NCBI RefSeq assembly: GCF_002994745.2
Contig: NC_037093.1
Coordinates: 20,099,555 to 20,163,554, forward strand
Length of the DNA: 64,000 bases
Reading direction: 5' to 3'
From: Rosa chinensis
Taxonomy: Eukaryota > Streptophyta > Magnoliopsida > Rosales > Rosaceae
The position numbers and the translations under genes are program-made. Below, in pieces: positions 1-10,529 of this stretch. The notes under the pieces are model-generated. The model was not told the DNA's origin, made no database searches, and saw only the letters and a program-made list of their open reading frames with translations. The first letter of the stretch is position 1. The number at the start of each line of letters is the position of its first letter.

Positions 1-1739
1 AAAATTTATAACAAGCGCAGAAAAAATGCGCCCATTTCTTATATCTCATCAATAACCGTTCTTCCAAATCTCTCTCCTTGGTCACCAGCTCCTCCACCTA
101 TATAAACAAGCAATATTAAATACAATAATTAAAAGATGTGCAGCGTGATAAAATTCTGCATGACATGAAATACCAAGCAGAGAGATAATTTCCAATTAAA
201 TTGAATGTTTCGATAGTACATAGACAAAAATTACATTTCCGACGTCCAACATCAATAAAACTAGACCAACATTTGAGATTCACTCCAAACATCATGTTCA
301 GTGAGATTTCATTTATTTACCCAAATCTCTACAAATGTATAACTGCAACAATTGAAATGCAAACCAACCTTGGGAAGTATGTGAGCAGCCTGCTGAGATG
401 ATTGCAAGAATGCCAACAAGGGCTTAATCTCTTTGGAAAGCTATTTCAACGAACCATCAGCTGCTTTTCGTGCTGCTTTACAGGCTTGGATGTCCCCTGT
501 CCGAGAAAGATCACATAATGATGCTTCCAGTTTATCATGTATCACGAGGCCTCGGTTGATAATATGTTGAATCTGCTGAATTGTTGCTTGCACCTAGAAC
601 AACGCAGCAGTAAATAAATAAATGTTTTCTAAATTATAAACAGAAACTGATTAAGAAATGACTTACTTCATCCCACTGTAGTTTTGCCAGATAAGAAGCA
701 GAAGATTTGGAGATGGACAAGTCTACATGCATGCAGACAATGCCGGCAACAAACAGGAAGAAAAATCCAGGAATCAACATCAAAGGCTCCATAAGCATCG
801 CAAGGCTGTTGAACTTGTAATAGACCTGCAAATTAAGCATAAAAAAAGCAGCAACATAAAATGGTGGACAATTATAACGGAATACCAAAACAGGTCCACA
901 TGTCAACATAAGCAATTAATTAAGTGAGAAGCTCACTTCGGTAAATGTTTTGGAAACTCCTAGAATGTTGTTTGTTTATCAAAATGATCAGAAGGAGATG
1001 ATTCATTGTTTATCGAAAAGAAACCAGATTCATTGCTTAGAATAAATAAAAAGTATACGGCATGGACAAGAAAGACACACAAGAACCCTTGGGGAAGCCA
1101 AAACTTCACCCAACAAAGCTAATAAAGCAAGCAAACCGCCTAGACCAATAAAATGTTAGAAGTAAATTAATTAATTAAAATATATTTTACAGAAAAACTA
1201 GTGAACCCGAGCCCAAAGGGAAGGTCAAAACTTAATCTGTCCCTTATAAATACTCTTGGTCGTCCCCAACCCTGTCCTCAAATTTGATTTATTTCCAGCC
1301 AAATGACCCAAACAACAGCAAGCACCAAGCACCCCTATAGAATTTATGCCTTCTTCACCACCCCTGAAATTTTATGCGAGAGAAAAACAATGCCTATGAC
1401 TAAAATAACTATTACTAATTGCACAAAAACATACACTAAAAGAACCCGTCTCCATAAATATGAAGTTCTAAAGTCTATGAACTGGGATGTCTACAGTCCA
1501 TGATATTGAAATAACAATGTCTTGGAAGAAGAACAAAAAAAGAAAAGAACAGAGAAAACGAACAAGGGGACAAAAAGGCAACAACAACATGACAGAGTCG
1601 TCGGGTAAGGGTGAGATAACTGCAATATATAGCAGGAAACAGAGCCGCTCTTCTCCAATAGACCTTCCACTAACGTCTTTTTCTTAGCAAACATATACAT
1701 AAATAAAAATGCTACTATAAATTAGGAAGCCGTAATCAG

Positions 1740-1830
1740 CACTCCACAAAAGTGTGTTTGGTCATCCTTGAGTCAAACTCAGGATCTCCCACGTACAAAG
1801 GAGAGATTTATGCCACTAAACGATGAGGGC
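1740..1830 (-). repeat. Old tRNA-derived SINE copy inside the OST1 intron
   Basis: Read on the minus strand this has TAGTGGCATAAATCTC followed by GAGTTTGACTC, resembling the A and B boxes of a tRNA-type pol III promoter. The spacing and the flanking CTCTCCTTTGTA match the clearer SINE at 52761-52869. No poly(A) tail or target duplication is obvious, so this is the older copy. Confidence 0.5.
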
Positions 1831-2579
1831 TTCTCTCTCATACCTTGGTAATAAACACAAAGAAGGTCTTATAGTTCATGTTTGATGGGTGCTTTTCCTC
1901 TCCAACAAATTTTCAAGTTTTTTTATGAGAGGTTCAACCTGGCCGGTTCTTCAAGGTCAATTTAATCTCTACTTGAGCTGATTCTCAATCTCACCGAGAA
2001 ATAGTATTGGGTTTTGGATCTTAAGTTTTGGGTTGGGAAACGGAAGAAGAAGAACCAGTTGTGACTTCATCCAAAAAAAAAACAGAGGAGACCCTGTCCC
2101 TTTTTGGCATTGCAACTTCAACCTCATCTAGCCCTTGTGGTCGTGGCAGAGTCATGAAGCAAGAAGAGGAGAGTACTGAGGTACTGAGAGTAGTGAGGAA
2201 GAAGAGGTTGTAGCAAATTGCCCTAATTCTCTTGGCCCAATATGATGTGATTCCAAACCCTATAGCAATCGAAGCTTTAATCTGGTATCAATTCAACAAG
2301 GTTCTTCAATTTCTTCTAGTGTTCTCAGAAACGGTTACTTGGGGGAAGAGAGATGCAGTTGAAACACGGGTAAAGAAGAATGGATGAGTATGTTTTAAAA
2401 TGAAAAGACAGTTTTAGCCCCTCATGTGATGAGCATGTGAGTGCATACTAATGGAATTGGACGAATGTTTAATATTTGGACAAAAGATGGATAAATTTAT
2501 TAAACTACATGACCAAAATTAAAAATTTTGAAACCACATAGGCAAGAAGCATCACCCCAAACCACAGGGACCATTTATA

Positions 2580-2624
2580 ATGTGTGTGTGTGTGTGGGTG
2601 GGTGTGTGCGCGTGTGTGTAATTT
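2580..2624. repeat. (TG)n-rich microsatellite
   Basis: TG dinucleotide run with GGTG and CGCG interruptions, in the OST1 pseudogene intron. Likely length-polymorphic. Confidence 0.8.
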
Positions 2625-4420
2625 CTCTATTTTGTAACCACCCATTTTTTCATGCAATGTTATTTTAGAAATAGGCAATACTGCAATAGTAATACCTGGA
2701 ATTTCTGATTATGCTCTGGCACAGCATTAGTCTTTTCCAGTACAACCACTGGCCTACCAGCAATATCCAAGTGGGAAAACTTTGTCTGTAAGAGTCGTAA
2801 TAGTATTGAATTAGAAAAAGAATAGCCCATAAAAAAATTAAAATAAAAATAAAAAACCATTTTGATATAGGTGGGATAAAACTTTTCATCAACATGTACA
2901 AGAGTGAATAGGATGACATCAGAACTTAGTCCACAATACCTCTTATGATTCTTTCAGCGGAAATGGAGCAGATACAGATATATCTCTAGAACCCTCAGGC
3001 AGAAAAACCTGTAGTTTGCAATCCCAAAATTAAGCATAAAGAAAATGTCTTTCTTTACATAATCTTACTACAATTCTTCTTTTAATGCTTCTCTAATACA
3101 AATAGATACACGCCACACACTAAAAAGTAGTTTATACAAAAGCAATTGAGTATCGCCATCCAAGTTCTAACACATAAAGTAGCCAGCACAAGTGGAAGAA
3201 TAAAGGATTAGAAAAACTAGTTTAAATAAATCATCGCATTACCAACCTTCACAATGAGAGTGTTGATGACCACCTCATTCATAGGGCAACCAAAAGTTAA
3301 GCCAATGAGGCGTTTTCCATCAGACTGAAATAAAAAGTCATGAAGTGGCAAACCATATCCAATGGTAAATGCAGTTTTCCAACCACCAATCACAGGATAC
3401 CGAGGCTCAATTTCTAGTTCTGTCTGCAATCACATAGAAGAGTTAAGCAAAATCAGGAATAAAGAAATAAAAAACTATAAACATAGGTCACTTAACTTAA
3501 ATTTATTACCTTCTTAGAATCACTCCATAAGTTAGATGTTGAAATATTACCAATTTCGTCTCTATAATAGACAGAATGAGCTCTTGGTGGCAACTTTGCA
3601 ACAAGACGCCTAATGGCATACTGACCTCTCACGTGAGGTCCGGCTTGATAATCAAGCCTGCAGAAAAAATGGCCAATAATACAAATCAAACTCCAAAGTC
3701 CCGGCTAGCATAGTATTGACAAGAAAATGCAAATAAACAAGGACCTCGAAAATTCTCCTTTGCTTTGGGCACCTCCATGGACAAATTTGTAATGCTCTGT
3801 CACTTGAACATTACCCCAATGGGAAATCTCTATCTCTCGCACCAACTCTTCAGCAACAGCAAAGGGTTGATTGCTCTCAAAATGAACAACAATAGGTGAG
3901 TATGAAAAGGGAGGGAGATTCTCATAAGGACCATATTTGATCTCTGAACCAACAGTCTTTGTATTGTCTACTCTCGTATAAGATTCAATCCTTGCATCAG
4001 GCAATTTAACACTGATTGTTTGTGCCTTGACTGCATGAGAGAGGTAGTGTGCGGTATCCTGAAACACTAGGAGCTCAATGTCAGCCTGCATAATTTTCTC
4101 CGGAAATGGCTTCAACGTATGGGTGAGAACAGCCAACACATCAAAGGTTACGCTCTCGCCCTCGCCCAGTCCCTTTGGTCAAGGAAGCAGGCACGCCTTT
4201 AGGGTCAACAGGTTGAACAGCGTAGCTAGTACTAGAACCTTTCACTTTTCCTTTCCCTCCTTTCCCTACACTGGAGGTTGCCGCCACATGTGCCAAATGC
4301 TCTGCCTGAACATCCGGAAATGCCAACAAAACCTCGGTGACTAAGTCGCTTCCCTCATTCTCCACCTGCACAGCATTCATGGTAATGCTATGAGTAGAGT
4401 TTTCAATACAAATATTCAAT

Positions 4421-5624
4421 TTCCAACTCTGTCTAGATACACAAACTCTCTCTGCATTCTTACGAAGACTCTTTGACTAAATCAATTAACAAAACGCAAA
4501 TAAGAATTCAAAATATGCTAAAGACATTCCGAATCGACGCCTCACTGATCTCCAACATGTTCGACCATCACACAATTTATTTTTCTTTTCACATTTGACT
4601 TCCATTATTCAAAGTTTCAAACCATCACACAACATGAAGAAAAAAACTGTCAGAAAATGCGGCCTAGAGAATGATATTACCAATCATTACATGCTAAGCA
4701 CAGTAATTGATTCCAATAACTTGATTCATTGTTCACTTAACCAAACCAAGAAAGCAACATCTTTTCTGGCTGCCTATTGTTGATAAACAGAGATATATAG
4801 TGGCGTAGCTAGAAATCCTATCAAGGAGGATCAAGAATATGATCAAAATAGCTTACTATCTTTATGTACAAAAGAACCGACTTTTCGTAGTGCACAATAA
4901 ATGATAATTTTATGACTTTTTCTTATGTTCATGGCTTAAATCGATTGAAACTTGGATGTTTTACTAAAAAGTAAACAAAAAAATAATCAAAAGTCATAGA
5001 ATTTGGAAAGAGGTGGAGGGGTCAACAAAGGCTTTACAAAATATGTCAAACGAGAAACACAAAATTGAAATTTAAAAGCTAAATTCAGACTGTCAAAGGG
5101 TCAATTGACCCTCCTCAATCACCACCCCTAGATACGCCCTTGGATGTAAAGTCAGTTTATATTCAAAAACCCCTCAACATTTAAACTGTAAGTATCACAT
5201 ATTAGGTACAATTCAACAAATCTCCATTGCAAAATACAAAGCATTATGGGTGTTAAATAACCTAACTTAATCTGTGCAACAAGACAACCGTAACATGATG
5301 AACTGCAATAAAAAGACAGAAGGGATAAAATCCAAGCTATTTGTACCTTTGAGCTGCATTTCCATCCAATTTCCAGAAGCAGTCCAATAGATGAAGAGGA
5401 TGGTAGCAGGTTCAGATTTCAGAATCTATTTGAGATTCCTATTAATGAAGATGACTGATTCTACTTGTAATGTCACAACCATAAAAGTCAAGCCCGGAAT
5501 AATATTTCCCAAAGAGACGTGAAAGAGACTCTATGAACATTCCAGGCCATAGTAATTTCTCACCCGATGAGCAAACAAAAGTTGGAAGCATGATCAAACA
5601 ATAACCTACAAGTACCTAGACTCA
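4421..5624. other. Intergenic stretch without a recognisable gene
   Basis: AT-rich, with no credible exon. From about 4797 to 5147 a segment starts with TGGCGTAGCTAGAAAT and ends with a roughly complementary CTAGATACGCCC, which suggests a small TIR element. The termini match imperfectly and no target duplication is seen. Confidence 0.4.
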
Positions 5625-7158
5625 TGAAGTACTCAGAAGAGCAGTTATGCCTTTGAACTTTCCATTTATAAGAATATCACAAGTAATGTCATCAGGTACG
5701 AGGCCTTTGTCTAGCATTTCATCGTGCAACCTAAACAATTCTTGCAAATTTCCCTACTTGAAGTGCCCAACAATCAAAGCAGTATAAATATGAACCCTAG
5801 CAGTCATTCTCCTTCTATTCATGTATTCCAAGGTTTTGCGTGCCTTCTCCAATTGTCGTTTGCAACAAAGGCCATTTATTAGAACTGTATATGTGTTGAT
5901 ATCAGGTGTAATCCCCTTCGAAAGCATCTTTGAGTAAAGATCTGATGCAGATTGTAAATCACCCTTTCTTAGCAGTCCATTGATTAATGCAATGTATGTT
6001 TTCACATCACATGGAATGCCTTCAGTTATCATTTTCTGATGTAACTCAATAGCTGCTTCCATGTTATTTACATTCCGGAAGTCACAAATCATGCTAGTAT
6101 AAACACCTGTATTTGGAGATAAACCAACTTCCAGAAGTTCCGAGAAAAGTTCGCAGCAACTTTTCATGTCTCGCCTTTTGCAAAACCCATCAATGATAGC
6201 AGATTATGCAGTAACATCCATTTTGATTCCCTTACTTTTCATCTCATGCCACATTTCTAAAGCAAGATCTATCTTATTGCTTTTGCATAACCCATTAATA
6301 AGGCTGGTGTAAGTGATAACAGTTGGAGTAGACGTACGCCTGGAAGGAACCCACCCCATTTCTCTCATTTCACCCAACAATACCAAAGCCAAACGCGAAT
6401 CAGGACTCTTACAAACAGCCCCAATGCCGCATCAGCTGCTATCCCTCTCCCCCTTGCCTTCCGAAAGTACTCCTCGGCCGCCTCCGGCTTCCCCTCCTTC
6501 AAACAAGCACGCATCATGACATTTAGAGTGGCACAATCACCAACTCCTCTCCCAAGCATTGTACCATACAACTCACGTGCTTCCTCAAACATGTTCCTCC
6601 TAACCAATGCCGTCATCACAATGTTCACATATTCAACACTAGCATATATCTCAACCTCCACCATTCTGTTAAAGCAATCAACAGCATCCCCTATTCGATT
6701 CGCTCTAACATAGCTATTCAACAAGTAACTGAAAACCATGGAATCCAGATCAAAACCAAACCTCTTTGCGCAGTCCAGCAGACGATCAAGAAAGACTGCC
6801 GGAGGAGGGCCGGAGTCGCCGGAAACGTAGCGGTTAAGCAATGTCTTGGCACGCCCACGAGTCTCTGGAAAGCCCATTAAGATGTGAAGCAATACAGCAA
6901 CGGTGTCGACGCCGTTGACAAAACCTGGGTTCGTTTCAGCGCGTTTGAAGAGGTCTAAAGCGGAACTGGGATCGGTCTTGTGGGCCCAGAAGAGTGTTTA
7001 GGAGTTAGGTTTGGGTTGAATCGGAGGCTTGTGGAATTGGGTTGGCCGGAGAATGGATTTTCGACGGCGGTGGTAGTGGTTGTGAGGAGAGGCCTCTCGT
7101 TTAAGAGGTAGAAGCGACGGAGTGAAGGGAGGGGTGAGGAATGGAAGTGAGATTTCAT
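5625..7158 (-). pseudogene. Decayed pentatricopeptide repeat (PPR) protein gene, P class
   Basis: PPR proteins bind organellar RNA through tandem 35-residue helical hairpins. This intronless minus-strand locus begins at ATG 7158 with a Ser/Thr/Arg-rich N-terminus like an organelle transit peptide. It then shows PPR motifs such as YTSLINGLCKSNKIDLALEM, YIALINGLLRKGDLQSASDL and YTVLINGLCCKRQLEKA. It is broken at several points: a frameshift near 6965-7010; a second frame change near 6390 with apparent loss of part of a repeat; an in-frame TAA at 6204-6206; and an in-frame TAG at 5754-5756, after which PPR-like sequence continues to about 5625. The remaining repeats are still well conserved, so decay looks recent. 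Without the breaks it would be about 500 codons, shorter than many P-class proteins. Confidence 0.85.
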
Positions 7159-7490
7159 TCTTGTTTTGAGTTTGTTGAAGGAGAACAGTGAAGTGAAGTG
7201 AAGCTGTGAAGTGATTTCACGATGGCCGTGTGGGTTTAGAGTTTAGGGTTTAGGGCTAATTGCGCATGAGGCCACAAACTATTTACCTCATAAGGCCTCT
7301 TTTTTTCCTTTTTTTTTTTTTTTTTTTAGAGAATTTTGTGGAGCACATGTACGAAGGTAATTTGGATCGGACTTCTTAATCAACTTGGATTGGGAAGCCA
7401 TAATGGACAAGAAGAGCTCGAGAATTCAAAGTCAATATGGATTGTGTTTTCTCCATCAAATTGGTTGAGAGGAGGATTTGTAAGACAAGA

Positions 7491-7500
7491 CTATATAAAG
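7491..7500 (+). promoter_or_regulatory. TATA box upstream of the I29/protease-like gene
   Basis: CTATATAAAG lies about 70 bp before ATG 7572 and is followed by a CT-rich leader. This is the normal spacing for a plant pol II promoter, so the truncated gene downstream keeps its own promoter. Confidence 0.55.
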
Positions 7501-7571
7501 ACAAGAAAGTCACATTCTTCTCTCTTATTCTTCTATTTCTTCTCCCTTTTCGATCTCTTTGAAATCCAAGA

Positions 7572-8371
7572 ATGGCTATTGTTCAAAATAAAATAGTAAT
7601 GTTGGTCATCACCATCATGCTCGGGACTTTGGCAATTACATCAGACCAAGTACTACCATCTGAAAAATACAAGAAATCCACGATCAATATTACGCAAAAG
7701 TTTGAAGAGTGGATGGTCGAGCATAATCGTGTCTACTCCAATAATTCAGAAAAGGAGAAGCGTTACGAAATATTCAAGAAAAACTACGAGCGAATGCGAG
7801 CCAAGTATAATAATACTGAACCTGAGCTGAACATATTTGGTGATAAAACCGAGGATGAACTCCCCAAAGGTGGCATGAAAATACCGAAGATTCCTTACTG
7901 TTCTTTGTTTCATTATTTTGTTCCTGAATACAAAATTTCGGTATATGAAGGAGCTGTAAGAATTAGACGGCAACATGGCGGTAAGAATTATAATTACGTC
8001 GCAACTACAGTGCTAAAGAATAAATTATCAGATAGACAAATAGTTCCCATCTACAAAAATTTGTTCCGTTTCTTTTGTTCTTCCAATAAATTTATTTTCT
8101 GAAAAACAAAAATGATCAAATAGACAAATAGCTGTGAATTTACTCCAAGCAGCTACTGACGTGTATTTCTTTTGATTTTTTTTTATCACATATATGCACG
8201 ACAGGGCAGATGCTTTATGTGGATAAGCCATATGAAGATGACACAGACGGGACTGAGGAAGATGACATAGACTTCTGGTTAGTGAAGAATTCTTGGGGCA
8301 CGACCTGCGGTAGAAAAGGTGGATACTTCCGAATTAAAAGAAATGTGGATAAGCCAGGTGGTTTTATGTAA
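7572..8371 (+). pseudogene. Papain-like cysteine protease remnant: signal peptide, I29 prodomain and C-terminal tail, catalytic core lost
   Basis: Papain-family (C1A) proteases carry an N-terminal I29 inhibitor prodomain that occupies the active site until processing. ATG 7572 opens a hydrophobic signal peptide (about residues 1-24). An I29 domain follows at about residues 38-95, with FEEWMVEHNRVYSNN, an ERFNIN-like helix (EKEKRYEIFKKNYERM) and a GNFD-like NIFGDKTEDEL. The frame then runs on to a stop at 8100-8102 without a Cys-His pair. From about 8207, behind a possible acceptor, a second block gives FWLVKNSWGTTCGRKGGYFR, the Asn-containing tail of the papain fold, and stops at 8369-8371. 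The catalytic Cys region is absent or unrecognisable and the His region is missing. It is either a pseudogene or, if only the first exon is translated, a secreted I29-only protein acting as an inhibitor. Confidence 0.7.
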
Positions 8372-8508
8372 CATTGGCCTTCCTTCCCGTTCATCTCTCG
8401 CGATCACATCCTCCGAGGGTCTAGAGTCCTTGGTACTTGAAGCGAGTTCACCAAGCTGCAACACATATTTATCAAAGTTCTTTTTCTTTTTCCCTTTTTT
8501 TTAGTTTT

Positions 8509-8691
8509 ATATTTGCTATATTGGAACGGTCCAAATAGTTGCAGCAAACCTGAAAATAATTCAATCATACTAAATATATATAGCTTTTCAATTTATCAAA
8601 CTTTTTTGTTTATTTATTTATTTATTTATATTTGCTATATTGGAATAGTCCAAATAGTTGCAGCAAACCTTAAAATGATCCAATCATACTA
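8509..8691 (+). repeat. Two direct copies of a 65-bp segment
   Basis: Both copies start TATATTTGCTATATTGGAA and end CAATCATACTA, with about six differences. They are separated by about 52 bp containing a TTTA run. Probably a local duplication. Confidence 0.8.
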
Positions 8692-9474
8692 TTCTCAATG
8701 GCCTTGTCCTAATAACCAATTGCTAAATTGCTACATTTGCACTTACTTACAAGACCACAAGTTCAGTTTCTAAGGAAGATGAAAACATCAATCACATCAC
8801 GCATATAATCAAAATTTGCGCAATTAAACCTTGATCACATATCCTAATTCATACTTAACATTTTTTTTTTTTGATAGAAATTCATATTTGCAGTTGCAAT
8901 TGTATATCTAAATAATCAAATCAAGCAATTTGAGTGGATATAAGAAAAGGTTCAGATTGACAAGAATGGATGATTCTTCTTCAATTGAACAAATCATTGT
9001 TTGCACAATTCAGCTCCCTAAATCGATTCCCAAGGCCCTGTTGTTCCAAATATATCAAATTCATGCAATTATGTCATTTTCGTCTTGTTGCGGTATACCT
9101 CCTCCCGCCATCAATGCCAGCCCTTGCGTTTCATTCTCATCCCACAAAAATCCAAACCCTTTCTCCAGCAAATCAGATTGAGATTTCTGCAAATCATCTC
9201 GATCGTCGAGATGATTAGAATCCTAAGCTTCACGGGCCTTTTTCACTTTAATTACATTACCGACGACGACGATACATGAACATAGCTTGATACTGCATCC
9301 AGACTTCTGAATTCGATGCCGGAACAGCGACGACATTAATGCCAGATACAAATTCTTATTTACTTTAGTTGCTGAGAATATATGTGTAGTTGCTCCATTA
9401 TCCCGCAGATCGTTGATAACTCAGTCTAAATCCGTATCTGCCGGATTAACAAATGTGCGATTGTTGAGAGAAAA

Positions 9475-9477
<3 letters not shown>

Positions 9478-9517
<40 letters not shown>

Positions 9518-9520
9518 TTT
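9478..9520. repeat. (AT)n microsatellite with adjoining poly(T)
   Basis: About 15 AT units followed by a T run. Low-complexity sequence; it also produces spurious reading frames. Confidence 0.85.
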
Positions 9521-10015
9521 TCAAAATTAAATTTACCTCAAGAAGTATGCATGTGGGTGAATACAAAAGGGGTAATTCCCTTTTGCCCAAAAATCCTATG
9601 TATTGTTCCCAAATGCACCAACCTTTTCGTATTTTACTATTTGCTTGGAAAAAGACCAAAAGGGGTTGTTCCTATGTGTTATCCTGAGTTTTAGAGATTT
9701 TGTTCAACTTTGAAACTTTTATTTTAAAGCAAGTTTGAAAACAAGACTAGCCTTCAACATACCCAAGTTTTTCTCCTAACGGCCTCCTGCCTAACGGATA
9801 CTTTAACAGGTGGAATCACTGCTGCTTGTCTTAATCTTGGTTTTAAAACTGAGTTTTTCTGGTGAAAAAGACCTTTCAAACTTTAGATGCACATAGGAAG
9901 TAGATGGTGATGGACGAAAAAACACGGTTAAGAGATAATAACAGATATAATGCAAACTAGATAGTATAGTGATAGATAGTTCTGCTACATTTGACAAACA
10001 TGGGTGGGTATTCCC

Positions 10016-10022
10016 TTTTATT
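10016..10022 (-). terminator. Probable poly(A) signal of the pararetrovirus
   Basis: Minus-strand AATAAA (inside GAATAATAAAAG) lies about 270 bp downstream of the viral TATA box. In pararetroviruses the transcript runs past its own start and ends shortly after, so this position would give a terminal repeat of roughly 240 nt. Confidence 0.5.
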
Positions 10023-10289
10023 ATTCAACAGAAATACATGCTAGAAATTCAGAGCTTCATTCTAGGATAAACAGCACAAGGCTGTTTAGTTATCCATAGG
10101 AATGAAAAACAGGTACTTACTTGTAATGAAAGCACACTACTGCACACTGAATAGGTAAGAAAAGCACACTGCTTACTATGGCTTTCTTACTTCTTGAGAG
10201 AAGACTCTTCTACTCAATTTTCTGATCTAATTTTCGAATCTAGAATTGATATGGAAATTTTCGAATCCCTTCTAAGAGAAGCTGAAGCT

Positions 10290-10300
10290 CCATATATAGG
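10290..10300 (-). promoter_or_regulatory. Probable pararetrovirus TATA box
   Basis: Minus-strand CCTATATATG lies about 230 bp past the polyprotein stop codon, in the non-coding region that carries the pregenomic promoter in this family. The poly(A) signal about 270 bp downstream fits this reading. Confidence 0.55.
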
Positions 10301-10529
10301 GAGCGGAACTCAAACTAGAATTCAAATTACAAAATGTACAGGACAACTCCGTGACTTCTGCTTTTCGTAGTGCTCCTGCTGGTGGAGGTCGGTCAGGGAA
10401 AAGCAAAAGGAAAAAGTGAAATGTTTTTCACTTAACCTTTTCTTTTTGAAAAGGAAAAAGCAAAAGTAGCTTTAGAAAAGTCTAAAGTTCTACAGTTGCT
10501 ATTTTGGTGCTGATTCTTCACCTGTAGCT

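Larger units (their letters stand above)
1..4420 (-). pseudogene. Decayed ribophorin I / OST1 (oligosaccharyltransferase subunit 1) gene
   Basis: Intact ribophorin I is an ER membrane subunit of the complex that transfers the N-glycan to Asn. Exon-like blocks run in family order on the minus strand. About 4385-3740 contains VTEVLLAFPDVQAEHLAHVA and YGPYENLPPFSYSPIVVHFE. About 3661-3513 contains LPPRAHSVYYRDEIGNIS. The next blocks lie at about 3425-3240, 3009-2940 and 2788-2698 (HLDIAGRPVVVLEKTN). About 823-664 holds the membrane segment MLIPGFFFLFVAGIVCMHVD followed by SKSSASYLAKLQWDE. About 594-372 contains RTGDIQACKAARKAAD. The window start holds VEELVTKERDLEER. Breaks: an in-frame TAA at 2943-2945 just before an intact donor, where I expect Gln; an in-frame TAG at 441-443, where I expect Glu; and a one-base frameshift between 4141 and 4200. 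No signal-peptide exon is seen upstream, and the intron at 830-2660 carries repeats. The family is certain; loss of function is very likely. Confidence 0.85.
8372..10000. other. Intergenic stretch with a duplicated segment, a microsatellite and one doubtful gene fragment
   Basis: No complete gene is seen. Two 65-bp near copies beginning TATATTTGCTATATTGGAA lie at about 8509-8573 and 8627-8691. An (AT)n run followed by poly(T) lies at about 9478-9520. On the minus strand at about 9070-9205 an open stretch reads like an exon tail (LLEKGFGFLWDENETQ, then ALMAGGGIPQQDEND before a stop). I do not recognise it. Confidence 0.4.

Noticed and set aside
4797..5147. Possible 350-bp TIR element
   Set aside because: The ends (TGGCGTAGCTAG and CTAGATACGCCC) match imperfectly and no target duplication is found.
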